Below the pieces are notes generated by a model. That model was not told the origin of the DNA. It saw only the letters and a program-made list of their open reading frames with translations, and searched no databases. DNA of 64,000 bases. Origin: Amphiplicatus sp046296195 (GTDB taxonomy: Bacteria; Pseudomonadota; Alphaproteobacteria; Caulobacterales; Parvularculaceae). The stretch covers positions 1 to 64,000 of the forward strand of contig JBKBLR010000010.1 of assembly GCA_046296195.1 (NCBI GenBank), given 5' to 3'. A program made the position numbers and the translations under genes. Shown one piece after another: positions 33,578-42,827 of the stretch (the stretch's first letter is position 1; each line of letters starts with the position of its first letter).

Positions 33578-33696
33578 GGGAACGATTTCACCCCTTGAAG
33601 TCCGGCTTAAAGCGGCGCAGGAATCGCGCCGCTTGTCCGTGCGCCGGTCGGGGGAAGCGCCTCCGCGACAAGCCGAGCTTTTGGGGCTTTTCACTT

Positions 33697-34125
33697 ATGA
33701 AATGGGCTTACCTGATCTGCGCTGCGTCGATCGCGGCGTCGCCGGCGCTGGCGCGCGACACGAAGAAGAAGGCGCCGCCGGCGCCGCCGCCGGCGCCGGT
33801 CGTGGAATTCGAACTCGACGATCCGAGCCTTGCTGAGCCGCTGAGTTCGGCCTGCCTCGCCAACCCAGCTGAGATCGAGACCTATGACTCGCGCGACAAT
33901 GTGATGATCGCGCGCGTCGAAGGCGGGAGGGCGTTCTTCCACCTCAAGGGCAAGTGCACGCCGAACGTCATGATCTTCGCCGAGAGCGTCACGGCGGAGA
34001 ACGGCGGCGCCTGCGTCAAGCCGGGCGAGAGCCTCGTCTTCAAGTCAAGCTATGGCGACTCCGTCAAATGCGAGGTCACGGGCGTCAACCGCTGGCTTGA
34101 GGATGAGCCGATCACGGACGAATAA
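33697..34125 (+). CDS. Small exported protein, DUF6491-like (second paralogue)
   Basis: A 142-residue product with a signal peptide (MKWAYLICAASIAASPALA), a lysine/proline linker and a domain with SACLANPAEIETYDSRDNVMIARVEGG, GKCTPNVMIF, GACVKPGESLVF and VKCEVTGVNRW. The four cysteines and the ending (CxVxxxxRW) repeat those of the gene before. ATG 33697 is chosen over an in-frame upstream start because it begins the signal peptide and has GGGG upstream. Confidence 0.75.
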   Translation: MKWAYLICAASIAASPALARDTKKKAPPAPPPAPVVEFELDDPSLAEPLSSACLANPAEIETYDSRDNVMIARVEGGRAFFHLKGKCTPNVMIFAESVTAENGGACVKPGESLVFKSSYGDSVKCEVTGVNRWLEDEPITDE

Positions 34126-34228
34126 GTCTTGACGGGCCTTGGGCAAAGCCGGCGCGCAGCGCCTTTCGCCGCCCGCCGGCTTCGTTTAGACTGCCGCCGC
34201 CGCAAGGAAGGCGGTCGGGAGCGGGTCG

Positions 34229-34552
34229 ATGGCTGACAACGAACTGGGGCGCAGAATCATCGGGCCGCAGCCGCGCCGCACGATGATCAAGCTCGTCATC
34301 GCCAGCATCATCGTCGGGGCGTTTCTCGCCTTTTGGGGCGTGTCGCCGCGCGAGTTCTGGAGCGGCGTGTTCGACTTCTTCCGCGGGCTGCTGGGATGGC
34401 TCGGCGATTCGGTCGGCGAAATCCTCACGAATCTTTTCACTTATTTTCTGTTCGGCGCGGCGATCGTGGTTCCCTTCTGGATCATCATGCGCGTCCTTAA
34501 TGGCCCCGGCGCGAGGCGCAGCGCGAACACTGACGTGACACGGCGCGATTAA
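34229..34552 (+). CDS. DUF6460-like small membrane protein
   Basis: A 107-residue protein with a conserved-looking N-terminus (GRRIIGPQPRRTMIKLVIASIIVGAF), one segment at about 20-40 and another at about 65-90 (LTNLFTYFLFGAAIVVPFWIIM), separated by an amphipathic stretch (SPREFWSGVFDFFRGLLGWLGDS). It resembles a small alphaproteobacterial family, function unknown. The stop overlaps the end of the convergent regulator gene by 4 bases. Confidence 0.75.
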   Translation: MADNELGRRIIGPQPRRTMIKLVIASIIVGAFLAFWGVSPREFWSGVFDFFRGLLGWLGDSVGEILTNLFTYFLFGAAIVVPFWIIMRVLNGPGARRSANTDVTRRD

Positions 34553-34866
34553 CGCCGCGCGCCCGCCTCGATCAGCGCCTCAATGCGCTTGATGTACCGG
34601 ATCCAGGCCTGCCGACCGGCGGGCGTCAGCCGGTAGATCGTCCGGGACTTGCCCTTGATTGCGCTCTTTTTTTCGACCTCGACATAGCCGGCGTCCTCCA
34701 GCCTTCGCAGATGAATGAGGAGATTGCCGTCCGTGCCGCCGATCCTGCTGCGAAGTTCGACGAAATCGGCCTCGCCTGCGCCGGACAGAAAGGCCATCGC
34801 GGCGAGGCGGACCCGCCCATGGATGGCGTCGTCAATGCCGTGATAATCGAAATCGACGCGGGCCAT
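34549..34866 (-). CDS. Winged-helix transcriptional regulator
   Basis: A 105-residue protein made almost only of a winged HTH (FVELRSRIGGTDGNLLIHLRRLEDAGYVEVEKK, then the wing KSRTIYRLTPAG). It belongs to the small MarR/ArsR-like group often encoded next to a membrane protein. Here the neighbouring gene, 4 bases away, encodes such a protein, so they are probably one transcript. Confidence 0.88.
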   Translation of the reverse strand: MARVDFDYHGIDDAIHGRVRLAAMAFLSGAGEADFVELRSRIGGTDGNLLIHLRRLEDAGYVEVEKKSAIKGKSRTIYRLTPAGRQAWIRYIKRIEALIEAGARR

Positions 34867-34870
34867 GGCC

Positions 34871-35512
34871 TCACACGATCTCGGAGGGCTCGCGGCGCAT
34901 CAGTAGGAGTCCGGGAAGCGCGGCGCACAGAAGCGATCCCGCCGCGCCGATCAGGAATTGTCGTGCATCGCCGATGTAATAGAGCGCAGCGACCGCGAAC
35001 AGCCACGAGGCGACCGCGAACCCCCGCATCCAGTGGTGGCGGGCCGCCGCGGCGGTCGCGAAGAAAGCGATGCCATAGAGCCCGAAGGCGAGCGGAAACA
35101 TCAGGCCGAACAGGAATTTCGGCTCGAACCCGGCGGCGGCCAGGCGCGCCTTGAAGAGCATCGCCGCGATCCAGAAGGCCGACATGAAGACGCCGACCGC
35201 GATCCAGGCCGCGCGCGCCGTCTTGTTGCCGACGGTGAGCGCGCCGGGCTTCAGGGCGCTCTTGGCGCCGAAGAAGAAGCTCGCGGCCCAGCCGACCACG
35301 AAGGCCGAAATCCAGAACCAGAGACCGCCCACAAACGGCGCAGCGATGAGTCCCGATTCAATGGCGAAGGTCGCGAGCGCCGCGACCGCCATCACCACGC
35401 CCCAGATGACATAAAGCACGCCGCCGACGAGCGGCGCGTTGCGCCCTTCTTCCGCGAGCGCTTTCACATAGGCGACCTCGCCCGCGAGCGCGTCTCGAAG
35501 CGAATCCTGCAT
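34871..35512 (-). CDS. Hypothetical membrane protein paired with the winged-helix regulator
   Basis: 213 residues with about six hydrophobic segments (VGGVLYVIWGVVMAVAALATF, AAPFVGGLWFWISAFVVGWAASFFF and others). Charged residues lie mainly at the ends. No family is recognised. ATG 35512 has GGAG about ten bases upstream; an earlier TTG/ATG pair at 35530-35533 is possible. It precedes the regulator gene in the transcript, suggesting that the regulator controls both. Confidence 0.78.
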   Translation of the reverse strand: MQDSLRDALAGEVAYVKALAEEGRNAPLVGGVLYVIWGVVMAVAALATFAIESGLIAAPFVGGLWFWISAFVVGWAASFFFGAKSALKPGALTVGNKTARAAWIAVGVFMSAFWIAAMLFKARLAAAGFEPKFLFGLMFPLAFGLYGIAFFATAAAARHHWMRGFAVASWLFAVAALYYIGDARQFLIGAAGSLLCAALPGLLLMRREPSEIV

Positions 35513-35589
35513 GGCCGGGCGTCTCCGCATCAATCGCTTTGAAAATTAAAGCAACGCGCCCCGCCGCGCAACGCGCGCAACCGGCGGCG

Positions 35590-36822
35590 TCAGCCGACGA
35601 TTCCCCGCGCCTTCAGGCGCGCCAATTCTTCTGCATCGGCGAACGCGGCCAGCACGCTGTCGGTATGCGCGCCCAAGATCGGCGGCGGCAGATCGGCGAC
35701 CGCCGGCGTCGCCGAATATTTCACGGGATGAGGCACCATCGAGAGCCCCTTGGCGTCCGCGCGCGCGATCGGAACCGTCATGCCCCGCGCTTTCGCCTGC
35801 GGTTCGCTAAACACCTGGTCGATCGAGTTGATCGGGCCTGCAGGCACGCCGGCGGCTTCCATGATCGACAGCCAGGCGCACGTTTCCTTTTTGCCCATCA
35901 GCGGAGCGATCGCCGCGATCAGGTCTTCGCGCGCGGCGACGCGGGCGCGGTTCGTCCGATAACGCTCGTCCTCGGCCAGCGCCGGCGCGCCGATCGCCTT
36001 CGCGAAGGCGGCGAACTGGCTGTCATTGCCGACGGCGATCACGACATGCCCGTCCGCGGTCTGAAAGACCTGATAGGGCGCAATGTTCGGATGCGCGTTG
36101 CCGAGCCGCCCGGGCGCCTTGCCGGAGACGAGATAGTTCGACGCCTGATTGGCGAGCATTGCGATCTGGCAGTCGAAGAGCGCTACATCGACATGCTGGC
36201 CTTCGCCGGTGCGTTCGGCATGGCGGAGCGCCGCGAGGATCGCTGTTGACGCATACATCCCGGAAAACAGATCGGCGACTGCGACACCGACTTTCATCGG
36301 CTCGGCGCCGGGCGCGCCGTCAGGCTGGCCGGTGATCGACATCAGGCCGCCCATCGCCTGGATCATGTAGTCATAGCCGGCGCGCGGCGCGTCGGGCCCC
36401 GTCTGCCCGAAGCCGGTGATCGAACAATAGACGAGCGCCGGGTTGACCTTTGTAAGGCTTGCATAGTCGAGGCCGTATTTCTTCAGGCCGCCGACCTTGA
36501 AGTTCTCAAGAACGATATGGCTCGTTCTGGCGATGCGGCGCACGAGATCGGCGCCCTCCGGCGCTGAAATGTCGATCGCCACTGACTTCTTGTTCCGGTT
36601 GGCGCTGAGAAAATAGGCCGCATCGGTCGAAGCGCCGGCCTCGTCGCGAAGAAAGGGCGGACCCCAGCCGCGGGTATCGTCGCCCGCGCCCGGGCGCTCG
36701 ATCTTGATCACCTCCGCGCCGAGATCGCCGAGCAGCTGGCTCGCCCACGGACCAGCGAGCACGCGGGAAAGGTCGAGAACGCGGACGCCGTCAAGCGCGC
36801 GGGGCTTATGTGAATCGCTCAT
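35590..36822 (-). CDS. Class III CoA transferase (CaiB/BaiF family)
   Basis: A 410-residue enzyme that moves CoA between acids, or racemises acyl-CoAs. Landmarks are GVRVLDLSRVLAGPWASQLLGDLGAEVIKIE, the region GYDYMIQAMGGLMSITG (which contains the catalytic Asp of this family) and GRLGNAHPNIAPYQVF. The exact substrate cannot be told from sequence alone; relatives include formyl-CoA, succinyl-CoA and alpha-methylacyl-CoA enzymes. It is divergent from the acyl-CoA synthetase gene. Confidence 0.93.
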   Translation of the reverse strand: MSDSHKPRALDGVRVLDLSRVLAGPWASQLLGDLGAEVIKIERPGAGDDTRGWGPPFLRDEAGASTDAAYFLSANRNKKSVAIDISAPEGADLVRRIARTSHIVLENFKVGGLKKYGLDYASLTKVNPALVYCSITGFGQTGPDAPRAGYDYMIQAMGGLMSITGQPDGAPGAEPMKVGVAVADLFSGMYASTAILAALRHAERTGEGQHVDVALFDCQIAMLANQASNYLVSGKAPGRLGNAHPNIAPYQVFQTADGHVVIAVGNDSQFAAFAKAIGAPALAEDERYRTNRARVAAREDLIAAIAPLMGKKETCAWLSIMEAAGVPAGPINSIDQVFSEPQAKARGMTVPIARADAKGLSMVPHPVKYSATPAVADLPPPILGAHTDSVLAAFADAEELARLKARGIVG

Positions 36823-36945
36823 AAGCAGACCTTAGTCCGGTGCGCCGGACGCGGGAAGCGGCGGGAAATTGACCGACGGCCCTGAATTCCCGATAGTTTT
36901 CAGGAAAGCGCCAATATCGACAAACATTCTGGGAGGGATGACGCC

Positions 36946-38562
36946 ATGCTGGGCCTGATGATGGACCGTCCGCTGCTGACGACGGAAATCCTGAAACACG
37001 CCGTCCGCAATTTCCGCCAGACCGAAATCGTCACGCGCACGGTCGAGGGCCCGATCCACCGCTATACGGTCGGCGATTCCTACAAGCGCATCGCGCAGCT
37101 GGCGAACGCGCTGCAGGCCGCCGGCGTCAAGCGTGGCGACCGCATCGGCGTCATCGGCTGGAACACCTATCGCCAGTTCGAGATGTATTACGCCGTCGGC
37201 GGGCTCGGCGCAGTGCTGCACACCATCAATCCGCGACTCGGTCCTGATAACGCCGCTTTCGTCATCAATCACGCCGAAGACGACTGGCTCTTCTACGACA
37301 CGACCTTCGCGCCGCTGATCTCGGCGCTGCGCTCCAAGCTGACGACAGTAAAGCGCTTCGTTCTCCTCACCGATGAGGAGCACGCCAAGGCGGCAGGCAC
37401 GGGCGATGACGCCTACGAAAACCTGATAGCGGGACACCCTGTCGACATCGACTGGCCGGAGTTCGATGAGAACACCGCCGTCGCCATGTGCTACACGTCG
37501 GGAACGACCGGCGATCCGAAAGGGGTCGTCTATTCGCATCGATCCTGCGTCATCCAGACCTTCGCAAGCTGCCTGCCGACCGCGCTCGGCTGCACGGAAG
37601 GCGATGTCATTCTTCCCGTGGTGCCGATGTTCCACGTCAACGCCTGGAACACGCCCTATTCGGCGATGATGATCGGGCTGAAGCAGGTCTTCCCCGGCCC
37701 GAAGCTCGATGGCGAATCGCTGTGCGAGCTTTTCGCCGCCGAAAAGGTCAATTACTCGCTCGGCGTGCCGACAGTATGGCTCGCAGTGCTGCAGCACCTT
37801 GAGAAAACCGGCATGAAGCTTCCGCATTTGAGAAAAGGGCTTTGCGGCGGCTCCGCCCTGCCCGAAGCGCTGATCCGCGGCTTTGCGCGGCACGGCATCG
37901 AACTCCAGCAGGGCTGGGGCATGACGGAGATGAGCCCGATCGGCACCGTCAACGTGCTGCCCCCGCACATCGCCAGCCTGCCGCCGGACGAGAAGATACG
38001 ATACCAATTGAAGGCAGGCCGCGCGCTTCCCTTCGTCGACATGCGCATCGTGTCGGAGGACGGGCATGCGCTTCCCCATGACGGCGTCAGCGACGGACGT
38101 CTTCAAGTCCGCGGCCCGTCGATCGTGAAATCCTATTTCAAGGCGAACTCGGATGCGTTGACCGCTGACGGATGGTTCGACACCGGCGACGTCGCCATCA
38201 TCGACGCCGAGGGCTACCTGCAAATCACCGACCGCGCCAAGGACGTCATCAAGACAGGCGGAGAATGGGTGTCGTCGATCGATATCGAGAACGCCGCGAT
38301 GATGCACCCAGCCGTCGCCAACGCCGCCGTCATCGGCGTCGCCCACCCGCGCTGGCAGGAGCGTCCGCTGCTCATCATCGTCCCGCGCGAGGGACAAAGC
38401 CCGAGCGCCGAGGAAATCCGCGACTTCGTGAAAGGCAAGCTCGACAAGATCGCCTGGCCCGACGCGGTCGAGTTCGTGAAGGAGCTGCCGCTCGGCGCGA
38501 CGGGCAAGGTTCTGAAGACCGAGCTTCGCAAAAAGTTCAAGGGCTACCAGCTTCCGGCGTGA
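36946..38562 (+). CDS. Acyl-CoA synthetase (AMP-binding, AlkK/medium- to long-chain type)
   Basis: A 538-residue AMP-forming ligase activating fatty acids with CoA and ATP. The P-loop-like A3 motif is CYTSGTTGDPKGVVYSH; then GWGMTEMSPIGT, DGWFDTGDVAIIDAEGYLQI, DRAKDVIKTGGEW and the catalytic lysine in LPLGATGKVLKTEL. It resembles AlkK-type enzymes. Together with the CYP153 gene and the acyl-CoA dehydrogenase it could form part of hydrocarbon or fatty-acid use, though they are not clustered. Start ATG 36946. Confidence 0.93.
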   Translation: MLGLMMDRPLLTTEILKHAVRNFRQTEIVTRTVEGPIHRYTVGDSYKRIAQLANALQAAGVKRGDRIGVIGWNTYRQFEMYYAVGGLGAVLHTINPRLGPDNAAFVINHAEDDWLFYDTTFAPLISALRSKLTTVKRFVLLTDEEHAKAAGTGDDAYENLIAGHPVDIDWPEFDENTAVAMCYTSGTTGDPKGVVYSHRSCVIQTFASCLPTALGCTEGDVILPVVPMFHVNAWNTPYSAMMIGLKQVFPGPKLDGESLCELFAAEKVNYSLGVPTVWLAVLQHLEKTGMKLPHLRKGLCGGSALPEALIRGFARHGIELQQGWGMTEMSPIGTVNVLPPHIASLPPDEKIRYQLKAGRALPFVDMRIVSEDGHALPHDGVSDGRLQVRGPSIVKSYFKANSDALTADGWFDTGDVAIIDAEGYLQITDRAKDVIKTGGEWVSSIDIENAAMMHPAVANAAVIGVAHPRWQERPLLIIVPREGQSPSAEEIRDFVKGKLDKIAWPDAVEFVKELPLGATGKVLKTELRKKFKGYQLPA

Positions 38563-38660
38563 GGCGGCGGCCGCCGGAACCGCAAGGCGCGGAGCGGCGA
38601 GACAAATCCGTCTCGGCGGGCGACGCGTAAGAGCTGGGTTTTTGAGAAAGGCCTTTCCGC

Positions 38661-39218
38661 GTGAGAGCTTCCGCCCCTCTGCTCGCCGCCCTCGCTTTGC
38701 CATTGCTGGCCGCCTCCGGCTGCGCGACGCGGCCGGCGATTCCAAAGGAGGCGGCCGCCGCCCGCCCCTTCGTCATCGAACGCGATCTTGCCGGCAAGAC
38801 GGTCGGGCGCGGACGTTTCAAGAGCATCACCGGCGCTGATCGCGCCTTCACCGCCTATCTCGACGGGACGTATGATGGTCAAACGCTGATCCTCGTTGAG
38901 AACTTCGAGTATGACGACGGTGAAAAGGACCGCAAGACTTGGCGCTTGAGCAAGCTGTCGACGGGGGAATGGTCGGGAACGCGCGAAGATGTCGTCGGGA
39001 CCGCGCGCGGGTTCCAGGACGGCGCTGCGTTCCGGCTCGAATACCGGGTCGACATTCCGATGAAGAGCGGCGGCAAGCGGCGCGTCGGCTTCCGCGATGT
39101 GCTCATCCTTCGCGAAGACGGCGTCGTCTACAACAAGGCGAATGTCGGCTGGCGCGGCCTCGCCGCCGGCGGCGTCGAGCTTGAGATTCGCCGCGCTGAT
39201 CCTCCGTCTGCGGGCTGA
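38661..39218 (+). CDS. DUF3833 family lipoprotein
   Basis: A 185-residue protein with a lipobox (LLAASGC, Cys about 21) and a DUF3833-type domain (GRGRFKSITGADRAFTAYLDG, then ILVENFEYDDGEKDRKTWRL and FRLEYRVDIPM). Start is GTG 38661. It is probably an anchored envelope protein, role unknown. Convergent with yaaA, 9 bases away. Confidence 0.82.
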   Translation: MRASAPLLAALALPLLAASGCATRPAIPKEAAAARPFVIERDLAGKTVGRGRFKSITGADRAFTAYLDGTYDGQTLILVENFEYDDGEKDRKTWRLSKLSTGEWSGTREDVVGTARGFQDGAAFRLEYRVDIPMKSGGKRRVGFRDVLILREDGVVYNKANVGWRGLAAGGVELEIRRADPPSAG

Positions 39219-39227
39219 GGCCGCGCT

Positions 39228-40016
39228 TCAGGCTTCTTTCGCCGGCGGTTGAGGCCGCGTGAAAAGCCAGTCATGCTCCCCTGATTCCTTCCTGCGGAAC
39301 TTGTAACCGCCCGCCGAGAAGCGCTTCAGGTCCTCCGCACGCGAAATGCGATTGTCGATCGCCCAGCGCGCCATCAGCCCGCGGGCGCGCTTGGCGAAGA
39401 ATTGCAGCGAGCGGAGCTTGCCGTCCTTCTCTTCCTTGAACGACATCGTCACGACGGGAAATTCAAGCGCAGCCGCGGCGGCGGCGGAGAAATATTCGTT
39501 GGAGGCGAGATTGACGATCGTCCGGTCCTCGTGCGCGGCGACGTCGCGATTGATCGCCTTGGCGAGGCTGTCGCCCCAGAACTCATAGAGGTTCTTGCCG
39601 CGCGGATTCTTGAGGTCTGAGCACATTTCGAGCCGATAGGGCTCGATCGCGTCAAGCGGACGCAGGAGACCGTAAAGCCCTGACAGGATCCGCACATGGC
39701 GCTGCGCATAGGCGAAGTCATCCGCGGTCATCGTCCGGGCGTCGAGGCCGAGATAGACATCGCCGTTGAAGGCGAGCGCGGCTGGCTTCTGGACGTTCGA
39801 CTTGCCATCGCCGCGAAACGCCTGGAATCGCTGATGATTGAGCTCGGCGAGCTTCGGCGAGATAGCCATGAGCTTTGCGAGCTGTGCGGCGGAAAGGGCG
39901 CGCGCGGCGGCGGCGAGTTCGCGCGCGTCCTTCAGAAATTCCGGAACCGTCGGCGACAGGCCTCGGGGCGCATCGTCGAAATTCATGTTCTTGGCGGGGG
40001 AGAGCAGGATCAGCAT
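39228..40016 (-). CDS. yaaA: Peroxide stress protein YaaA (UPF0246)
   Basis: 262 residues with the family signature MLILLSPAKNMNF, then LYGLLRPLDAIEPYRLEM, NLASNEYFSA and the C-terminal FAKRARGLMARWAIDNRIS. YaaA lowers free iron under hydrogen peroxide stress and binds DNA. The ATG at 40016 is used; a longer frame would enter the preceding gene. Confidence 0.95.
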   Translation of the reverse strand: MLILLSPAKNMNFDDAPRGLSPTVPEFLKDARELAAAARALSAAQLAKLMAISPKLAELNHQRFQAFRGDGKSNVQKPAALAFNGDVYLGLDARTMTADDFAYAQRHVRILSGLYGLLRPLDAIEPYRLEMCSDLKNPRGKNLYEFWGDSLAKAINRDVAAHEDRTIVNLASNEYFSAAAAAALEFPVVTMSFKEEKDGKLRSLQFFAKRARGLMARWAIDNRISRAEDLKRFSAGGYKFRRKESGEHDWLFTRPQPPAKEA

Positions 40017-40047
40017 GGATCCGGCATGGCGCGGGCGCGCGGAAAAA

Positions 40048-40458
40048 TCAACGCCGCGGCACGACCACATCAGGCGCGGCCACGCCGTGCTTTTTCATTT
40101 CCTCGACGAAGTCTTCATTCTCGAACGGTCCGCGCACGGCCCGCATCACGTCCGCGCTGGGTCCGTCGAAATCACGCACGACGTAATAGAAGGCCTTCTT
40201 CGACTGGTCGCCCAGCGGATGGACCGCCGCGGCCACGAAGTCGTCGTCAAAGCCGATCGCGAACACGCGTCCCGGGACGCGCAGGTCGCAGGCGCCGTTC
40301 TTGCGCTCATAGCAAATATGAAGCTCGGCGGCGCTGGCTGCGGCGCGCAAGCGATAGGGCCCGACGATTGGTTCGTCATGCACGAAGAGTTCGCCCGGCT
40401 TGCACCCGGCGGCTGCAAAGAGGGCGACCATGGCTGCGGATAAAGCCCCAGGTTTCAT
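40048..40458 (-). CDS. Hypothetical lipoprotein
   Basis: 136 residues with a lipobox FAAAGC (Cys19). The mature part has two further cysteines (HICYERKNGACDL) that may pair. No family recognised. It lies 31 bases before yaaA on the same strand and 14 bases after the oxidoreductase gene, so it may share their transcript. Confidence 0.75.
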   Translation of the reverse strand: MKPGALSAAMVALFAAAGCKPGELFVHDEPIVGPYRLRAAASAAELHICYERKNGACDLRVPGRVFAIGFDDDFVAAAVHPLGDQSKKAFYYVVRDFDGPSADVMRAVRGPFENEDFVEEMKKHGVAAPDVVVPRR

Positions 40459-40472
40459 GAGCCCCTCCCCCG

Positions 40473-41879
40473 TCAGAGCATTTTTCCCGGATTCATGATC
40501 CCCAAGGGATCGAGCGCCTTCTTGACCGCGCGCATCATGGCGATTTCAGCCGGGGACTTGCGGCGTGCTATATCGGCGCGCCGCGCAAGGCCGACGCCGT
40601 GCTCGGCCGAGATCGAGCCGTCAAAACGGTCGATGGCGTCGTAGACCGCCTCCTCGATCGCTCCCTCGCGCGCGGCGAAATCCTCGCGGCTCATGCCGGG
40701 CGGCTGCAGGACGTCGTAATGGATGTTGCCGTCGCCCATATGGCCGAAAGCGACGATGCGCGCGCCCGGACAAGCGCGTTCGACGCGGGCGTCCGCGTCG
40801 GCAAGAAACGCCGGAACCGAGGCGACGGGCACGGACACGTCATATTTCGCCTGACCGCCCTCGGGCTTCATCGCCTCCGACATCGAGTGGCGCAGCCGCC
40901 AGAAATCCTTCGCCTGCGCCTCATTCGCAGCGATCGCCGCGTCGTCGATCTCGCCAGCGGCGAGCGCGGCCGCGAGCCAATCCTCCGCCATAGGACGAAG
41001 TGCGCCCGCCCGCCCGGCGGAAAACTCCGCCAACGCATACCAAGGATGGGCGCTGACGAGCGGATCGCGCGCGCCAGCGATATTCTTCAGGACGAGCGCG
41101 AGAATGGCTCGCGACATCAGCTCGAAGCTGGTGACGGCGCCGCCGGACTCTTCTTGTGCGCGCGCAAGAAGGCGCAGCGCCGCATCCGGCGATGGAACGC
41201 CGGCGAACGCCGTCAGCTTCTCCCGAGGCGCGGGAAACAGCTTCAGCGCGGCACCGGTGAGGAGGCCGAGCGTCCCCTCCCCGCCGATGAAGAGCTGCTT
41301 GAGATCATAACCTGTATTGTCCTTGCGCAGGCGCTTGAGGCCGTTCCAGACATCGCCCGACGGCAGCACCGCCTCGATTCCGAGAACGAGATCGCGGCAG
41401 TTGCCGTAACGGATGACATTGACGCCCCCGGCATTGGTCGAAATGACGCCGCCGATCTGGCAGCTTCCTTCCGAGCCGATCGACAGCGGAAAGAGGCGAC
41501 CCGCCTCGGCCGCCGCCGCTTGCGCTTCAGCAAGCGTCACGCCGGCGTCGACGACGATCGTGTTGTCGAGCGGCAAGACGGCGCGCACGCGCCGCAGCCG
41601 CCGCATGAGGATCAGCACCTCGCCATTCGTCGCGATCTGGCCGCCGACGAGCCCGGTGTTGCCGCCTTGCGGCGTGACGGCGATGCGCCGCTCCGCGCAC
41701 AGGCGGACGAGCGCGGCGATTTCCTCGACGCTTCCGGGCGCGACCACCATGGATGGCGCGCCGCGCCAGCGGCCGCGCCACTCCGTATTGACGGCGGCCC
41801 AGTCGCCCTCATTAACGACGCCTTTGGCGCCGACAACGGTCGCGATCGCTTCGGCGGCGCCTGCTGGAAGGGGTTTCAT
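40473..41879 (-). CDS. FAD-binding oxidoreductase (GlcD / D-2-hydroxyacid dehydrogenase type)
   Basis: A 468-residue flavoprotein of the VAO/PCMH family. The FAD site is PQGGNTGLVGGQ and GGVISTNAGGVNVIRYGNCRDLVLGIE, and the C-terminal cap has FGHMGDGNIHYDV and EHGVGLARR. Close relatives oxidise D-lactate, D-2-hydroxyglutarate or glycolate and pass electrons to an electron-transfer flavoprotein. ATG 41879 is favoured over an earlier in-frame ATG at 41921, since GGGAG precedes it. Confidence 0.92.
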   Translation of the reverse strand: MKPLPAGAAEAIATVVGAKGVVNEGDWAAVNTEWRGRWRGAPSMVVAPGSVEEIAALVRLCAERRIAVTPQGGNTGLVGGQIATNGEVLILMRRLRRVRAVLPLDNTIVVDAGVTLAEAQAAAAEAGRLFPLSIGSEGSCQIGGVISTNAGGVNVIRYGNCRDLVLGIEAVLPSGDVWNGLKRLRKDNTGYDLKQLFIGGEGTLGLLTGAALKLFPAPREKLTAFAGVPSPDAALRLLARAQEESGGAVTSFELMSRAILALVLKNIAGARDPLVSAHPWYALAEFSAGRAGALRPMAEDWLAAALAAGEIDDAAIAANEAQAKDFWRLRHSMSEAMKPEGGQAKYDVSVPVASVPAFLADADARVERACPGARIVAFGHMGDGNIHYDVLQPPGMSREDFAAREGAIEEAVYDAIDRFDGSISAEHGVGLARRADIARRKSPAEIAMMRAVKKALDPLGIMNPGKML

Positions 41880-42005
41880 GCCAATCGACTCTCCCTTCAC
41901 GAGAGTGCGCGCGGCGGTCAAACGAGGTCAAGCCGCGCCGATTGCTTCTTGGACCCCGCCGGCCCTCGACGCTAATGTGGCACGCGCCTTGAGGGAGAGA
42001 CAACA

Positions 42006-42827
42006 ATGCGCAGACCAATCCTTCTTCTGTCGGCGTGCGGCCTCGTCGCCGCCGCCTGCGCGCAAAAATCCGAAACGGCGGCGGCCCCGGTCGGCGAGGA
42101 TCCGGCGATCGCCGCGGCGGCGACCCCGGCGGTCGACTACGCCGCCGTCGCGGCGGCCGCCGTCGCCGATGCGCGCCGACCGGAAGCCGACCGCGCCGAC
42201 GATGAGCGCCGCAAGCCGGCCGCTGCGCTTGCCTTCTTTCAGGTCGGCCCCGGCATGACAGTCTTCGAAATCGAGGCCGGCGCCGGTTGGTATACGGAGC
42301 TTTTGTCGCACGCGACCGGACCGTCGGGCGCCGTCGTCATGCAAAACCCCGCCGGTTTTCGCGCTTTCGTCGGCGAGCAGATCGACGCGCGCCTCGCCGG
42401 CGGGCGGCTTTCCAATGTGCGTCAGTCCCTGTCCCCATTCGACGCGCTCGACGCCGCGGACGCCAGCGTCAACGTCGTGACATGGGTCCAGGGGCCGCAC
42501 GACCTTTATTATATGCCGGGAGACGGCGCCTTTCTTGGCGATCCGACCCGCGCCTATGCGGAGATTTTCCGCATTTTAAAACCGGGCGGCGTCTTCGCCG
42601 TCATCGACCATTCGGCGCTCGCAGGCGCGCCGGACTCCACCGGGCACGACCTTCATCGCATTGACCGGGCGATCGTCGTGCGGATGGCCGAACGGGCGGG
42701 ACTGAAGCTCGAGGCGGAAAGCGACTTTCTCGCCAATCCCGATGATCCGCGAACGGCGACAGTCTTCGACCCGGCGATCCGCGGCCGGACGGACCAGTTC
42801 GCCCTGCGCTTTCGAAAGCCGAGCTAA
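42006..42827 (+). CDS. Methyltransferase-like lipoprotein
   Basis: 273 residues: a lipobox LVAAAC (Cys18), an Ala/Pro-rich linker, then a class I methyltransferase-like fold with a motif I equivalent TVFEIEAGAGWYTELLS and LKPGGVFAVIDHSA. It resembles the predicted methyltransferases of COG4798. An SAM enzyme anchored outside the cytoplasm is unexpected, as SAM is not known there; either the fold has another role or the leader is not processed. It ends in a 4-base overlap with the convergent tsaC. Confidence 0.85.
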   Translation: MRRPILLLSACGLVAAACAQKSETAAAPVGEDPAIAAAATPAVDYAAVAAAAVADARRPEADRADDERRKPAAALAFFQVGPGMTVFEIEAGAGWYTELLSHATGPSGAVVMQNPAGFRAFVGEQIDARLAGGRLSNVRQSLSPFDALDAADASVNVVTWVQGPHDLYYMPGDGAFLGDPTRAYAEIFRILKPGGVFAVIDHSALAGAPDSTGHDLHRIDRAIVVRMAERAGLKLEAESDFLANPDDPRTATVFDPAIRGRTDQFALRFRKPS

